From the NCBI GenBank assembly GCA_025055755.1, contig JANWWF010000003.1, positions 40,014 to 104,013 of the forward strand: a stretch of DNA of 64,000 nucleotides, read 5' to 3'. Shown in pieces: positions 43,070-55,024 of the stretch. How positions within the stretch are numbered: position 1 is the stretch's first letter; each line of letters opens with the position of its first letter. The DNA is from Candidatus Kapaibacterium sp. (GTDB lineage Bacteria > Bacteroidota > Ignavibacteria > Kapaibacteriales > NICIL-2). The notes under the pieces are model-generated. The model saw only the letters and a program-made list of their open reading frames with translations, made no database searches and was not told where the DNA came from. A program made the translations under genes and the position numbers.

Positions 43070-44985
43070 GCGCCCGGTTGATTGAGCGTGGCAAACATCG
43101 CAAGGACCGCATCAAGGCTCATTGTTCCCCGATCGCCTTTCCCGTGTTCGCGGACAGCGACTGTGCCTTGTTCTTCCTCCTTCCGACCGATGATGAGGGC
43201 AAAAGGAATCTTCTGCTGTTCGCTTTCGGCTATTTTCCGCTGCACTTTTTCCGAACGCTCATCAAGGAAAACCCGATAGCCTTGCTGTTGGAGCACAGCG
43301 CTAACTTGCCGAGCATACGACTGCTGGGCGTCTGTGATAGGCAGCACACTTACCTGCACCGGTGCAAGCCAAAAGGGGAAATTCCCTGCGTAGTGCTCGA
43401 TGAGAATCCCGATAAAGCGCTCCATCGAACCAAACGGAGCCCGATGGATAATCACCGGTCGATGCTTGGCATTATCAGCACCGGTGTATTCAAGCTGGAA
43501 ACGCTCTGGCATTACGTAATCCACTTGCACAGTCCCCAGTTGCCACCGTCGCCCGATTGCATCGCGGACGATAAAATCAATCTTGGGACCGTAGAATGCC
43601 GCCTCGCCAATGCCGATCGTGTATTCCAGCCCCATTTCGTCAGCAACTTCTTGAATCTCTCGCTGAGCACGCTCCCAGAGCGCAAGGTCTCCTCCGTATT
43701 TGTCTTGGTTGTCATCGCGGAACGACAGGCGCGTGGACACTTGCATCCCAAAGGTGCGGAATACCATCTGGGTCAGCTCAATGACACCTTTGACCTCATC
43801 TTTGAGTTGCTCTGGTGTGCAGTAGATATGCGCATCGTCCTGAGTAAAGCCTCGTACGCGGACAAGACCGGTAAGCTCCCCCGATTGCTCATACCGATAG
43901 ACCGTTCCGAACTCCGCCAAGCGCAGGGGTAAGTCGCGATAAGAACGGGGCTCGCTGGCATAAATCTGGTGATGGTGCGGGCAGTTCATCGGCTTGAGAA
44001 GATACTGCTCATCTTCCACTGTCATGGGAGGAAATTGGGAATCCGCATAGTAGGGATAATGCCCACTGGTTTTGTACAGTTCCAGATTACCTAAATGGGG
44101 AGTGATAACCTCCAAATATCCGCGCTTGCGCTGTTCGCTCCGTAGGAATGCTTCTAACGTACGACGGATAATCGTTCCATTCGGAAGCCAAATTGGTAAG
44201 CCACTTCCTACCGTAGGCGTGATGAGAAAAATCTTAAGCTCCCGCCCCAAGCGCCGATGGTCACGACGTTCAGCTTCTTCACGCTGACGGAGGAACTCAT
44301 CGAGCATTTCCTTTTTGGGGAAGGAAATTCCATAAATCCGTACTAACTGCTTGCGGCGGTGATCACCACGCCAATATGCACCTGCAACTGCCAAAAGTTT
44401 AGGATACTTCAGGTAACCTGTCGAAGGAACGTGGGTGCCTCGACAGAGGTCAGTAAAGTTTCCTTGCCGATAGAATGTGATAGGTTGCCCCCGTAATTCT
44501 TCGAGGAGCTCTAGCTTATACTCGTCCCCCTTCTGCCGGTAGTACGCAACAGCATCGTCCCACGATATTTCAATGCGTTGGTAGGGACTATCTGCTTTGA
44601 CCAATTCACGCATTTTCTCTTCGATACGGGGGAAATCCTCCGTGGAGAGTGTAGTCCCTGGAGGCAGGTCAACATCGTAGTAGAATCCTTGCTCGATTGG
44701 CGGACCAATGCCAAATTTGATTCCCGGATACAGCGCTTCCAGTGCTTCTGCCATTAAGTGGGCGGTAGAGTGCCAGAAAATGCGCTTGCCCTCTTCGTCA
44801 TTCCAGGTGAGAATGCGGACAGTAGCGTCTTCCGTAATAGGGCGAGAAAGGTCAAATACCGTTCCGTTGACAACAATTCCAAGCGCAGCGCGTGCTAATC
44901 CTTCGCCAATCGAGCGGGCAATTTCCATGCCCGTCGTGCCTGAGGGATATTCCCGTTGTGTTCCGTCAGGGAAAGTGATAATCAT
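43066..44985 (-). CDS. thrS: Threonyl-tRNA synthetase
   Basis: A 639-residue class II synthetase. The N-terminal TGS domain (MIITFPDGTQREYPSGTTG) and the editing-domain zinc-like motifs HSTAHLMAEAL and RGTHVP are present. The catalytic core has MNCPHHHQIYASEPRSYRDL and QDDAHIYC, and the anticodon domain ends the protein. All expected landmarks are intact. Infc/rplT, which often follow thrS, are not here; instead an exported unknown overlaps its end. Upstream, a STAS gene lies about 100 nt away on the same strand. Confidence 0.97.
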   Translation of the reverse strand: MIITFPDGTQREYPSGTTGMEIARSIGEGLARAALGIVVNGTVFDLSRPITEDATVRILTWNDEEGKRIFWHSTAHLMAEALEALYPGIKFGIGPPIEQGFYYDVDLPPGTTLSTEDFPRIEEKMRELVKADSPYQRIEISWDDAVAYYRQKGDEYKLELLEELRGQPITFYRQGNFTDLCRGTHVPSTGYLKYPKLLAVAGAYWRGDHRRKQLVRIYGISFPKKEMLDEFLRQREEAERRDHRRLGRELKIFLITPTVGSGLPIWLPNGTIIRRTLEAFLRSEQRKRGYLEVITPHLGNLELYKTSGHYPYYADSQFPPMTVEDEQYLLKPMNCPHHHQIYASEPRSYRDLPLRLAEFGTVYRYEQSGELTGLVRVRGFTQDDAHIYCTPEQLKDEVKGVIELTQMVFRTFGMQVSTRLSFRDDNQDKYGGDLALWERAQREIQEVADEMGLEYTIGIGEAAFYGPKIDFIVRDAIGRRWQLGTVQVDYVMPERFQLEYTGADNAKHRPVIIHRAPFGSMERFIGILIEHYAGNFPFWLAPVQVSVLPITDAQQSYARQVSAVLQQQGYRVFLDERSEKVQRKIAESEQQKIPFALIIGRKEEEQGTVAVREHGKGDRGTMSLDAVLAMFATLNQPGA

Positions 44986-45085
44986 AGCCGTGTATATGCC
45001 TACGTTGGTCCAGTTGGTAGTAGCATACCGCCCTTGCGGCAGGGAACCAATTCAAAATTACGCTTCCCCCCTATCGCTGCAGACG

Positions 45086-45439
45086 CTACGGACTATTTTG
45101 CGCTTGCAGTTCCTGCAGTGCTGCCTCGACCGTTGGATAGAAATCAAATAACCACTCCATTTGTGAAATTCGGAAAAGATTGCGCACGGTTTCGCGAACC
45201 CCAACCAATGCGATAGGAATTTTGTAATCTCGCAACTGGCGGTATGCCAGCAACAAAGCGCTCAAGCCACTACTATCGGCGTAGTCCACCCGCGACAAAT
45301 CCACCACCAACGCACTAATGGTAGGTTGGCAAAGAATCAGGAGCTCGGCTTTGATTTCGGGGGCAGTGCTCGAATCCAGCCGCGGCTCTTTCAGAGTAAA
45401 GATGACAACATTGTCATCGTGTTCAACAGTGAATTTCAT
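45086..45439 (-). CDS. STAS-domain anti-sigma factor antagonist-like protein
   Basis: A 117-residue STAS protein (SpoIIAA-like). The phosphorylation motif is VDYADSSGLSALL, with Ser57 in the usual place, after a strand-rich start MKFTVEHDDNVVIFTL. An upstream ATG would add 18 residues; ATG 45439 gives the canonical length. Such proteins release a sigma factor when dephosphorylated or act in other partner-switching pathways. No anti-sigma kinase is adjacent. It lies 100 nt downstream of thrS on the same strand and 29 nt before the haloperoxidase-like gene's stop. Confidence 0.85.
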   Translation of the reverse strand: MKFTVEHDDNVVIFTLKEPRLDSSTAPEIKAELLILCQPTISALVVDLSRVDYADSSGLSALLLAYRQLRDYKIPIALVGVRETVRNLFRISQMEWLFDFYPTVEAALQELQAQNSP

Positions 45440-45522
45440 TGCCGGTTCCCCCAGCAGTGGAACATGCTCTACTGTCCCCACGCCTACGTGCATGGAGACG
45501 CAGCAAATATAGCCAACTGCTG

Positions 45523-46869
45523 TTACTGCACGCGCAGTCTCTCTTGAATCTGACGGCTTATGCGCTCCCCAAGCTGGATTCCTACAGCAATGCTGAAATC
45601 ATAGTGCATCCCACTCCACCGATCTGCTGCGATGATTTCCTCCCATAGAGCGGTCAAGGAACCCCAATCTCGTTCAAGCATTCCACGCTCAACATGCGTG
45701 CGATCGCTAATCCGTTCAATCATAGGGTAAGGCTCTCGGAAAGCATGCTGGAGGAGACGGAGTACCGTCGTAGAAACGACTGCTCGCTCAGAAACATACT
45801 CCGGCGTCGGTGGAGAGGGCAGCGGTGGACGATAAGTTCGATCGATATTGTCTCGGATGTAAGTCTCTGGTCGTGCCAGTGGATACCGATATTTTGCACG
45901 CCAGGTAAGCACGTATGCATCGTGCATTGCAATCCCGAGCTGAAGGTAAACGACTGCGCCAAACCCCATGCGATATGGACCAGTCCGAATGAGCCGAGTA
46001 GCAATCCGCATCAAATGGCCAGGGAAAGTCGGAGGACGGCCGAAAGAATTTATCCAGTAGCGGGCTACATCAAGGTCCAGCTCCGTTGCTCTCTTGACCC
46101 GGCGGTAAAGACTGTCGGCTGCAGTGCGATACAAAGAGCCCGGCTCAATCGCATATGGCGGTGGTGGATCAATTGCTGTGTCCTGCACTACGAGTAGTCG
46201 GACTGCTCCCCATTGCGGCAACAAGGGGTGTGGATATTCCGAGGTTGTTGGTCGCCAACCGCCGGGAATTGGAGGAAGCACTGCTGCGGGGGAAAAAAGA
46301 CTTTCCCATGCTTTATCCCCTCCATCCTGCCGAGCTATATCGAGGAGACGGTGCGCTATCTCTTTGCCATACGCAACCGAGCGCTCGAGCATTGCAGTAT
46401 CACGCTCGACGAGCCAGCGTTCGGCAACATTTGCTGATTCGAGCGCATCAATGCGGCGAAAGACCTCATGGGATGAACGGGGGAACATCCCTCGTAACAA
46501 TTCCGCTATTGCGGCATTTGCAACAAGCACCCAGTAATATCGCTTGCCTGCTGTATCAGGGCGAGGCAAGTCTTGAAGCCCAGCAACTTGTCCTTCTAAC
46601 GAGCGATAGCCGGGCATACCATGTACCAAAGATTGATACAATGCAATGCCCATGTACGCATAAACACGCGCAGCAATAGGATCCGCAAATGTGGAGTGCT
46701 GCTCAATACACCAGGTTGCGCAGTCATACCACTGGGTTGCAAGCAAGTCTGTGTCAAAGCGAGCCCCGTCGTAGGCGGTCGGAAATGGATCAGGCACAAC
46801 AACCGGATCACTACAATGCACCAGGATAAGTGTACCCACCACAATTGCAAGTGTGCGCAGACCATTCAT
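45523..46869 (-). CDS. Vanadium-haloperoxidase/PAP2-like secreted protein with altered active site
   Basis: A 448-residue protein from ATG 46869, with a signal or lipobox-like region (GTLILVHCSDP) at residues about 12-22. The family scaffold shows in WRAKYRYPLARPETYIR, which keeps the Lys-x6-Arg-Pro motif, and near the end in WSGMHYDFSIAVGIQLG, which keeps the Arg and GxH portion. The middle Ser-Gly-His (PSGHS) motif is replaced by VSERA (PEYVSERAVVS), removing a key vanadate/phosphate contact and His. I infer it is not a standard haloperoxidase. Start is uncertain; an ATG four codons upstream is possible. Role unknown. Confidence 0.7.
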   Translation of the reverse strand: MNGLRTLAIVVGTLILVHCSDPVVVPDPFPTAYDGARFDTDLLATQWYDCATWCIEQHSTFADPIAARVYAYMGIALYQSLVHGMPGYRSLEGQVAGLQDLPRPDTAGKRYYWVLVANAAIAELLRGMFPRSSHEVFRRIDALESANVAERWLVERDTAMLERSVAYGKEIAHRLLDIARQDGGDKAWESLFSPAAVLPPIPGGWRPTTSEYPHPLLPQWGAVRLLVVQDTAIDPPPPYAIEPGSLYRTAADSLYRRVKRATELDLDVARYWINSFGRPPTFPGHLMRIATRLIRTGPYRMGFGAVVYLQLGIAMHDAYVLTWRAKYRYPLARPETYIRDNIDRTYRPPLPSPPTPEYVSERAVVSTTVLRLLQHAFREPYPMIERISDRTHVERGMLERDWGSLTALWEEIIAADRWSGMHYDFSIAVGIQLGERISRQIQERLRVQ

Positions 46870-47031
46870 TGCACCAGCCATGCAGTAGTGTGAACGCGAT
46901 GTTTCCAAACCGTTACACGGGGCATCCCTGCCAATCGTCATTATCGGCGCCTTAGTTGCGTCACTTGAAGATCAAAGAAACTTTCCTCCTCGCTGGCGCG
47001 TTTATTGCCTTGCCAATTTATCGCTGATTCT

Positions 47032-49605
47032 ATGCGGTTTTTGACAGCCATTTTCCTGATAGGTGGTTTTGCCCTTGCCCAATCTCCCTTTGCTCGCATC
47101 GAAGGAACAATCTACGATAGCGAGCGCTTGCCGATTGCTGGAGCAACAATTAAACTTCCTCAGCTCAAGCGGGGAGCTGTCACGCGCAGCGATGGCTCGT
47201 TTGTGATCGCAAATATTCCACCAGGTGTTTACCAAGTGGAAGTATCGGCAGTAGGATATGAGCCAACCACTACCACTGTTCAACTTGCAGCAGGCAAAAC
47301 AGAACGGTTACGTATTGTTCTCCGCCAATCGAGTATTCAGGCTCAATCGGTTGAAGTGACTGCAACACGCCGCATTCAAGAGCAAACCGACACACGCACC
47401 AGCGTCCTCACAGTTGATCCCCGAGAAGCCAAGTACAAGGCTGGTGGCATTGAGGACGTTTTCCGCACCCTTCAGAATCTGCCAGGAGTCACAGCACCGA
47501 GCGACTTTTCCTCGCAGCTCGTTATCCGTGGTTCTGGACCCGATCAGAACCTGATTCTCTTGGACAACATCGAGCTGTTCAACCCTTACCGCCTGTACGG
47601 ATTTATCTCGCTATTTAACCCAGAGACAATCAATAGCATAACGCTTTTGACCGGCGGTTTTGGTGCGCAGTACAGCGATAGGCTTTCTGCTGTGCTCGAT
47701 GTTCGCAATCGTGATGGCTACACTGGGAATGGATATTTTGCCGGCAAACTCAACGTCAGTATTACAAACGCCAATGTTATCACTGAAGGAGCACTACCCT
47801 TTTGGAATGGGGCATGGCTACTTTCGACACGCCGAACCTACTACGATCTCATCGTTGGTCCGATAGTCCGTGCGACAGGCGCTGTCGAGGGCGATGTTGC
47901 ATTTCCTAACTTTCGAGATCTTCAACTTAAGCTTACCTTATTCCCCGCCCAAGGGCATAAACTGTTTGCGAACATTTTAACCAGTCGCGATAACACAGAA
48001 TTTCGCTCGGGTGTCAATCGCCAGACTGCAGATTCTCTTAGTCTTGTGGACCGCAGCTACAATGATGCATATGGCATTACCTGGCAGTGGACGCCCTCCC
48101 AGCGTTTTGTTGCAAACGTAGGGTTGTCCTACTATGCCAACTACGGGGCAAATAGCTTTGGTGGAGTTGGAGGCTCTGCCTTACTAAACAACAATCCCGA
48201 CGGTGGTCCCCTCAAGAATGCTGACTTCAAACGACTACAGGACTCTCTCCGTCAAGCAGGTGTTGATGTTCCTACCTTGTTCAGCGTGCGGGGAGAAACA
48301 GGTTTCCGCTTCCAAAAGACTTCGCTCAAAGTGGATAACATCTGGCAACTTGACTCATTGCATACACTGGAGTTTGGACTTCAACAAGATTGGTTGTACA
48401 CTGGTGTTGTGGCATACCTTGACTTTGATCCTCGGCTGAAAGCCCTTCGGGATGCCAATCCTGTTGCACCCCCACTGCCAGAATCTGTTCAAGACGGGAT
48501 CCACTACATTCGCAGCGGACTGTATGCCCAAGATCGGTGGCGTGTTCTCGATCGCCTTACCCTCACACTTGGGGCACGCTTTGATTACTTCGCTCTGCTC
48601 GATAAGGCATACGTTGCTCCCCGCATGTCACTGTCATACGGTTTGACGCCACAAACGACTCTTCGAGCTTCATGGGGGATATATTACCAGTCACCTGGCT
48701 ATGAAAAGCTCTTCGATCAGCAAGTATTTCTCGACCTGACAGGAGACAATGTGCGTTCTCTTCGGGCCGAGCGCGCAATGCATCATATTATCGGGGTTGA
48801 GCATCAACTTGGGCAAGAGTGGATTGCCCGCGTGGAAGGATATTACAAAGGCTTTCGCGATTTGATTCTGCCGAAAGTAGTGCAAGGTACAGTCTGGAAG
48901 GTGGAAAAAATTCCTGGACTGCCGGATTCGGTTTACCGGACTCGAGATGGCTGGACTGCCCCCATTGCAACAGTTGGTGATTCACTGACCACCATTCCTG
49001 TCAACAGTGCTACAGGCGAGGCATACGGGATCGAGCTTTTCCTGCAAAAACTTCCATCGGCAGGATATAAAGGCTTCTACGGCTGGATTGCCTACTCCTT
49101 TGCATTTGCGAACCGCTACCGCGACGGACTAGTCATCCCCTTCAACTTCGACCGACGACATACGCTAAGTATCGTCGCAGGGTGGCGTATTTCCGAACGA
49201 CTTGATGTGAGTGCAACCTTTACCTATGGCTCTGGTTTTCCCTGGACGTATCCGGTTGGGATTACACCGCGAATTGTGAAGGTACGGGATACCACAACAG
49301 GACAAATCACAGCAAAGATTGATACAGACTGGCGCGGAGTTGTCTTCAATGTAGATCGTGGAGGCCTGGAAAACATCAACCGCGGACGCTTGCCCGATTA
49401 CCACCGGCTTGATGTTCGCGTGACCACCTACACCGATTGGTTTGGCTGGAAGTGGAGTTTTTACCTTGATGTTATCAACGTCTATAACCGCCAGAATGTC
49501 GTTGGAATATTTTATCGCGTCAACCGGGAAACGCTGGAACTTATTGAGCGCCGTTCCACCATGCTCCCAATACTGCCAACGATTGGCTTCAGCGTAACGT
49601 TTTAG
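47032..49605 (+). CDS. TonB-dependent outer-membrane receptor
   Basis: An 857-residue receptor. A signal peptide (MRFLTAIFLIGGFALAQ) is followed by a carboxypeptidase-regulatory-like domain (about 20-95; EGTIYDSERLPIAGATIKLP), a plug domain (about 125-230; DVFRTLQNLPGVTAPSDFSS) and a long barrel ending FSVTF. The final aromatic Phe is the outer-membrane assembly signature. The architecture is typical of Bacteroidota importers, but no SusD-like lipoprotein follows. Start at 47032 is chosen for the signal peptide. The 3' end overlaps the rlmN stop by 4 nt. Substrate unknown. Confidence 0.95.
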   Translation: MRFLTAIFLIGGFALAQSPFARIEGTIYDSERLPIAGATIKLPQLKRGAVTRSDGSFVIANIPPGVYQVEVSAVGYEPTTTTVQLAAGKTERLRIVLRQSSIQAQSVEVTATRRIQEQTDTRTSVLTVDPREAKYKAGGIEDVFRTLQNLPGVTAPSDFSSQLVIRGSGPDQNLILLDNIELFNPYRLYGFISLFNPETINSITLLTGGFGAQYSDRLSAVLDVRNRDGYTGNGYFAGKLNVSITNANVITEGALPFWNGAWLLSTRRTYYDLIVGPIVRATGAVEGDVAFPNFRDLQLKLTLFPAQGHKLFANILTSRDNTEFRSGVNRQTADSLSLVDRSYNDAYGITWQWTPSQRFVANVGLSYYANYGANSFGGVGGSALLNNNPDGGPLKNADFKRLQDSLRQAGVDVPTLFSVRGETGFRFQKTSLKVDNIWQLDSLHTLEFGLQQDWLYTGVVAYLDFDPRLKALRDANPVAPPLPESVQDGIHYIRSGLYAQDRWRVLDRLTLTLGARFDYFALLDKAYVAPRMSLSYGLTPQTTLRASWGIYYQSPGYEKLFDQQVFLDLTGDNVRSLRAERAMHHIIGVEHQLGQEWIARVEGYYKGFRDLILPKVVQGTVWKVEKIPGLPDSVYRTRDGWTAPIATVGDSLTTIPVNSATGEAYGIELFLQKLPSAGYKGFYGWIAYSFAFANRYRDGLVIPFNFDRRHTLSIVAGWRISERLDVSATFTYGSGFPWTYPVGITPRIVKVRDTTTGQITAKIDTDWRGVVFNVDRGGLENINRGRLPDYHRLDVRVTTYTDWFGWKWSFYLDVINVYNRQNVVGIFYRVNRETLELIERRSTMLPILPTIGFSVTF

Positions 49606-50690
49606 ATCGTCACCAGCGCTAATTGCCCACACGCTGCTGCAATATCAACACCGCTGGAAGAACGCACCATCGTAGGTATTCCTGCCTGCCGTAAAGATTG
49701 CACAAACTGCTCCATGCGCTGTCGTGGCGTAGGACGTAGTTGTGCCCCAATGCCCTGCGGATGCGTAAAGTCAATCGGATGGAACGGGATGATGTTTACT
49801 TTCGAGGGTACTCGGCGTGCAATCTTTATCAGTCGTTGTAGGTCGGCAGGAGTATCGTTGAGTGTATCGAAGAGAATGTACTCGTAGGTTATGGGGCGGC
49901 GGGTGGCGCGGTAATACTTATCCATTGCCTCCAGTGTCTCTTCCAGGCTCCATCGCCGAGCAATTGGCATAAGTTGACGGCGGAGGGTGTCTGTTGTCGC
50001 ATGGAGAGAAAGAGCAAGTTTGACTGGGATCCCTTCCATAGCAAGACGTTCAATAGCAGGAACAATCCCAGCAGTCGAAAGCGTAATATGCCGCAATGGC
50101 ACAAGAGGTTCTTTCCCCCACGTCATAAGGCGAATTGCCCGGAGCACCGCCTCATAATTGAGAAGCGGTTCTCCCATGCCCATAAAGACAACGTTTGTGA
50201 TACGTTCCCCGGTGACCTGTTCCGCGGCGAACACTTGTGCAATTATCTCCGCTGCTTCAAGATTTCGCTGAAGCTTTAGCGAAGCAGTGGCACAGAATAC
50301 ACATCCCAACGGACATCCTGCTTGGCTTGAAACACACAAGGTCCGACGGCTTCGCCCTTGACTCATCTCGCGTGGAATAAGAACGGACTCGATGCGGCTT
50401 CCATCAAGGAGAGAAAAGAGCATCTTCGTAGTGCCGTCTGAGGAGCGCTGTTGTGACACCAGCTGAAGCGGCAGAGTGATAAAGGTAGCGGCACAACGGT
50501 GACGAAATACCTTTGGCAAAGTGGTTATGCTTTCAATATCTGTTTTTCGCTCAGCATAATAGCCGTGGAGTAACTGAATAGCGCGGTATCGTTCATATCC
50601 CCATTGTTGAATGAGCTCTTCCAATTCCTCCGGCAAAAAATTTCCAAGCAATAGCCGTCCTTTGAGTGCATCAGGATTTAATCTTCGCAT
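49602..50690 (-). CDS. rlmN: Dual-specificity rRNA/tRNA adenine-C2 methyltransferase RlmN
   Basis: A 362-residue radical-SAM methyltransferase that methylates A2503 of 23S rRNA and A37 of some tRNAs. The iron-sulfur motif is AGCPLGCVFCATAS (C-x3-C-x2-C). The methyl-carrier Cys near the C-terminus lies in SSSGVDIAAACGQL. VVFMGMGEPLLNY is another family landmark. The open frame extends 64 codons upstream of the chosen ATG at 50690; ATG 50714 is an alternative. It is divergent from the dppC-like gene over about 120 nt. Confidence 0.95.
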   Translation of the reverse strand: MRRLNPDALKGRLLLGNFLPEELEELIQQWGYERYRAIQLLHGYYAERKTDIESITTLPKVFRHRCAATFITLPLQLVSQQRSSDGTTKMLFSLLDGSRIESVLIPREMSQGRSRRTLCVSSQAGCPLGCVFCATASLKLQRNLEAAEIIAQVFAAEQVTGERITNVVFMGMGEPLLNYEAVLRAIRLMTWGKEPLVPLRHITLSTAGIVPAIERLAMEGIPVKLALSLHATTDTLRRQLMPIARRWSLEETLEAMDKYYRATRRPITYEYILFDTLNDTPADLQRLIKIARRVPSKVNIIPFHPIDFTHPQGIGAQLRPTPRQRMEQFVQSLRQAGIPTMVRSSSGVDIAAACGQLALVTI

Positions 50691-50812
50691 TTTTGCCTGA
50701 CCAAATTCAAGCATCGCAGTTTGTCCAAGTTGTGCAGCTGTAAGAACGGATAGGTGCAGCGCAAATTTCGCGCGCGGAGTACAGGTATAGAAACATAACT
50801 GCAGGCTAACTG

Positions 50813-51868
50813 ATGGCATACAGTGACAGCTCTTCGCTGTGGGTACTTGCATGGAAACGACTTCTTCGCAATCGGGGTGCAACCATAGGGCTTGTTCTCC
50901 TCGTGCTCCTAATTGTGCTTGCGATAGGTGCTCCCATCTTTGCTCCTATGGATCCCACCGTGCAAGTGCTTGAGTATGCTATCAAGCCGCCCTTTTTCCG
51001 AGGAAACGTCCTTCTTCGTACAAATCCTGTCCATCCAGACCGCCCAAGTATCATTGCAATCGAGTCGTATCAGATACGAGGTGATTCTGTCGAGTACACT
51101 GACCTTTTAGGGCGCACCTTTCGTATTCATCGTAGGGAGCTGTGGGGTGATAGCCCTTCCACCTGGCATGCGGAACCATTGTACCTATTAGGCACCGATC
51201 ACTTTGGCCGCGATGTATTTAGCCGACTCCTTTACGGTGCTCGTGTTGCTCTTCTGGTGGGGTTGATTGCTGAAACGCTTGCAATTGTCATTGGGGTCGC
51301 AATCGGCGCATTAGCTGGGTATTTCCGCGGTTGGGTGGACGACGTTCTCATGTGGCTGACAAATGTCGTTTGGTCATTCCCAACCGTGCTCCTTGTGATA
51401 GCACTGAGCGTTATACTGGGACAAGGGCTGTGGCAAACATTCGTAGCAATAGGGCTGTCCAGTTGGGTGGACATTGCGCGAATTGTCCGAGGACAATTCC
51501 TGGCACTACGCAGTGTAGAATTTGTCCAAGCGGCACGTGCCCTCGGGTATGGTGCTGGACGTATTATTCTCCGCCACCTTCTCCCGAATACGATTGGACC
51601 AATCGTTGTTGTCGGAACTGCTGGATTTGCAACCGCAATTATTCTCGAGGCAAGCTTAAGTTTTCTTGGTTTAGGCATCCAGCCACCTACCCCTTCATGG
51701 GGACGGATGATTCAAGACGGACGAGGGTATCTCTACGTAGGTGAAGGATTAGGACTGGTTCTTTATCCCTCCATTGCAATTGCGGTTGCGGTGTATGCAA
51801 TCAACCTCTTTGGCGATGGCTTACGCGATGCACTCGATCCTCGCACCTTGCAACGGGGCAACAGTTGA
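50813..51868 (+). CDS. DppC/OppC-type ABC transporter permease
   Basis: A 351-residue inner-membrane permease. An N-terminal membrane segment (GLVLLVLLIVLAIGAPIFAP) is followed by a periplasmic insert of about 75 residues and a core with five more segments. The ABC docking loop reads EFVQAARALGYGAGRIILRH, and the terminal SLSFLGLGIQPPTPSWG is diagnostic of peptide-permease C subunits. The partner dppB, ATPases and binding protein are not adjacent. It ends 69 nt before grpE, on the same strand. The substrate is probably a peptide or nickel-type ligand but not defined. Confidence 0.93.
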   Translation: MAYSDSSSLWVLAWKRLLRNRGATIGLVLLVLLIVLAIGAPIFAPMDPTVQVLEYAIKPPFFRGNVLLRTNPVHPDRPSIIAIESYQIRGDSVEYTDLLGRTFRIHRRELWGDSPSTWHAEPLYLLGTDHFGRDVFSRLLYGARVALLVGLIAETLAIVIGVAIGALAGYFRGWVDDVLMWLTNVVWSFPTVLLVIALSVILGQGLWQTFVAIGLSSWVDIARIVRGQFLALRSVEFVQAARALGYGAGRIILRHLLPNTIGPIVVVGTAGFATAIILEASLSFLGLGIQPPTPSWGRMIQDGRGYLYVGEGLGLVLYPSIAIAVAVYAINLFGDGLRDALDPRTLQRGNS

Positions 51869-51937
51869 GCACTACCGTTGGGCATATGTTCGTCATAATG
51901 GTGCTGTCAGTTTTGAGTATTCTTCTTGCGCAGAGCA

Positions 51938-54745
<2,808 letters not shown>

Positions 54746-54765
54746 TGCTACTCCTTTGGAGAACA

Positions 54766-54870
54766 CTACATGCTAAGGCGTACAAGCATCACAATTATTG
54801 CGTCAAAAAAATTCCTTGTCTCTCTCAAATGTTTTTCCATTTTGTGCGTCTTATGCGTTGCGCGTTTCAT
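54766..54870 (-). CDS. Candidate 34-residue basic peptide before hslO
   Basis: A short frame opening MKRATHKTHKMEKHLRETRN and ending in a hydrophobic IIVMLVRLSM. GAGG lies six bases before its ATG and it stops 20 nt before the hslO TTG. The position would suit a leader or small membrane peptide. No homologue is recognised, and the same bases lie upstream of a candidate plus-strand RNA, so this is tentative. Confidence 0.25.
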   Translation of the reverse strand: MKRATHKTHKMEKHLRETRNFFDAIIVMLVRLSM

Positions 54871-54885
54871 GGTACCCTCACACAG

Positions 54886-55024
54886 GCGCAGCTTCCGCCA
54901 TCACCTGCTGAAAGCAGGGGAAGTTGCGCTTCTATAGCGGGGGCACTCCCCGGCTCCTCGCGATCGAGGAGCAATCATCACCACCACCGCAAGCGCCGCT
55001 TTTGCAACAAAGCGGCGCTTTTTT
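54886..55024 (+). ncRNA. Structured RNA candidate ending in an intrinsic terminator
   Basis: Four hairpins in a row on the plus strand. A: an 11-bp stem (54886-54896 with 54919-54929; one G-U pair) enclosing a 7-base 5' bulge and a 6-bp inner stem with a GAA loop. B: a 5-bp G+C stem (54938-54952). C: an 8-bp stem with a CGAT loop (54953-54972). D: a perfect 12-bp stem (54991-55002 with 55009-55020) followed by six T. D lies within the last codons of the PAP2 gene, on its antisense strand. No plus-strand protein gene precedes it. I do not match it to a known RNA family. Confidence 0.45.

Noticed and set aside
44986..45085. Possible T-box or tRNA-like leader before thrS
   Set aside because: No T-box sequence or specifier stem is visible in the 100-nt region; only a short G+C hairpin (ccgc...gcgg) near 45030.
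54870..55024. Assigning the structured element to SRP RNA, 6S RNA, RNase P or tmRNA
   Set aside because: The conserved SRP loop, RNase P core and tmRNA ends are absent, and the chain of separate hairpins does not resemble the single long bubble-bearing rod of 6S RNA.
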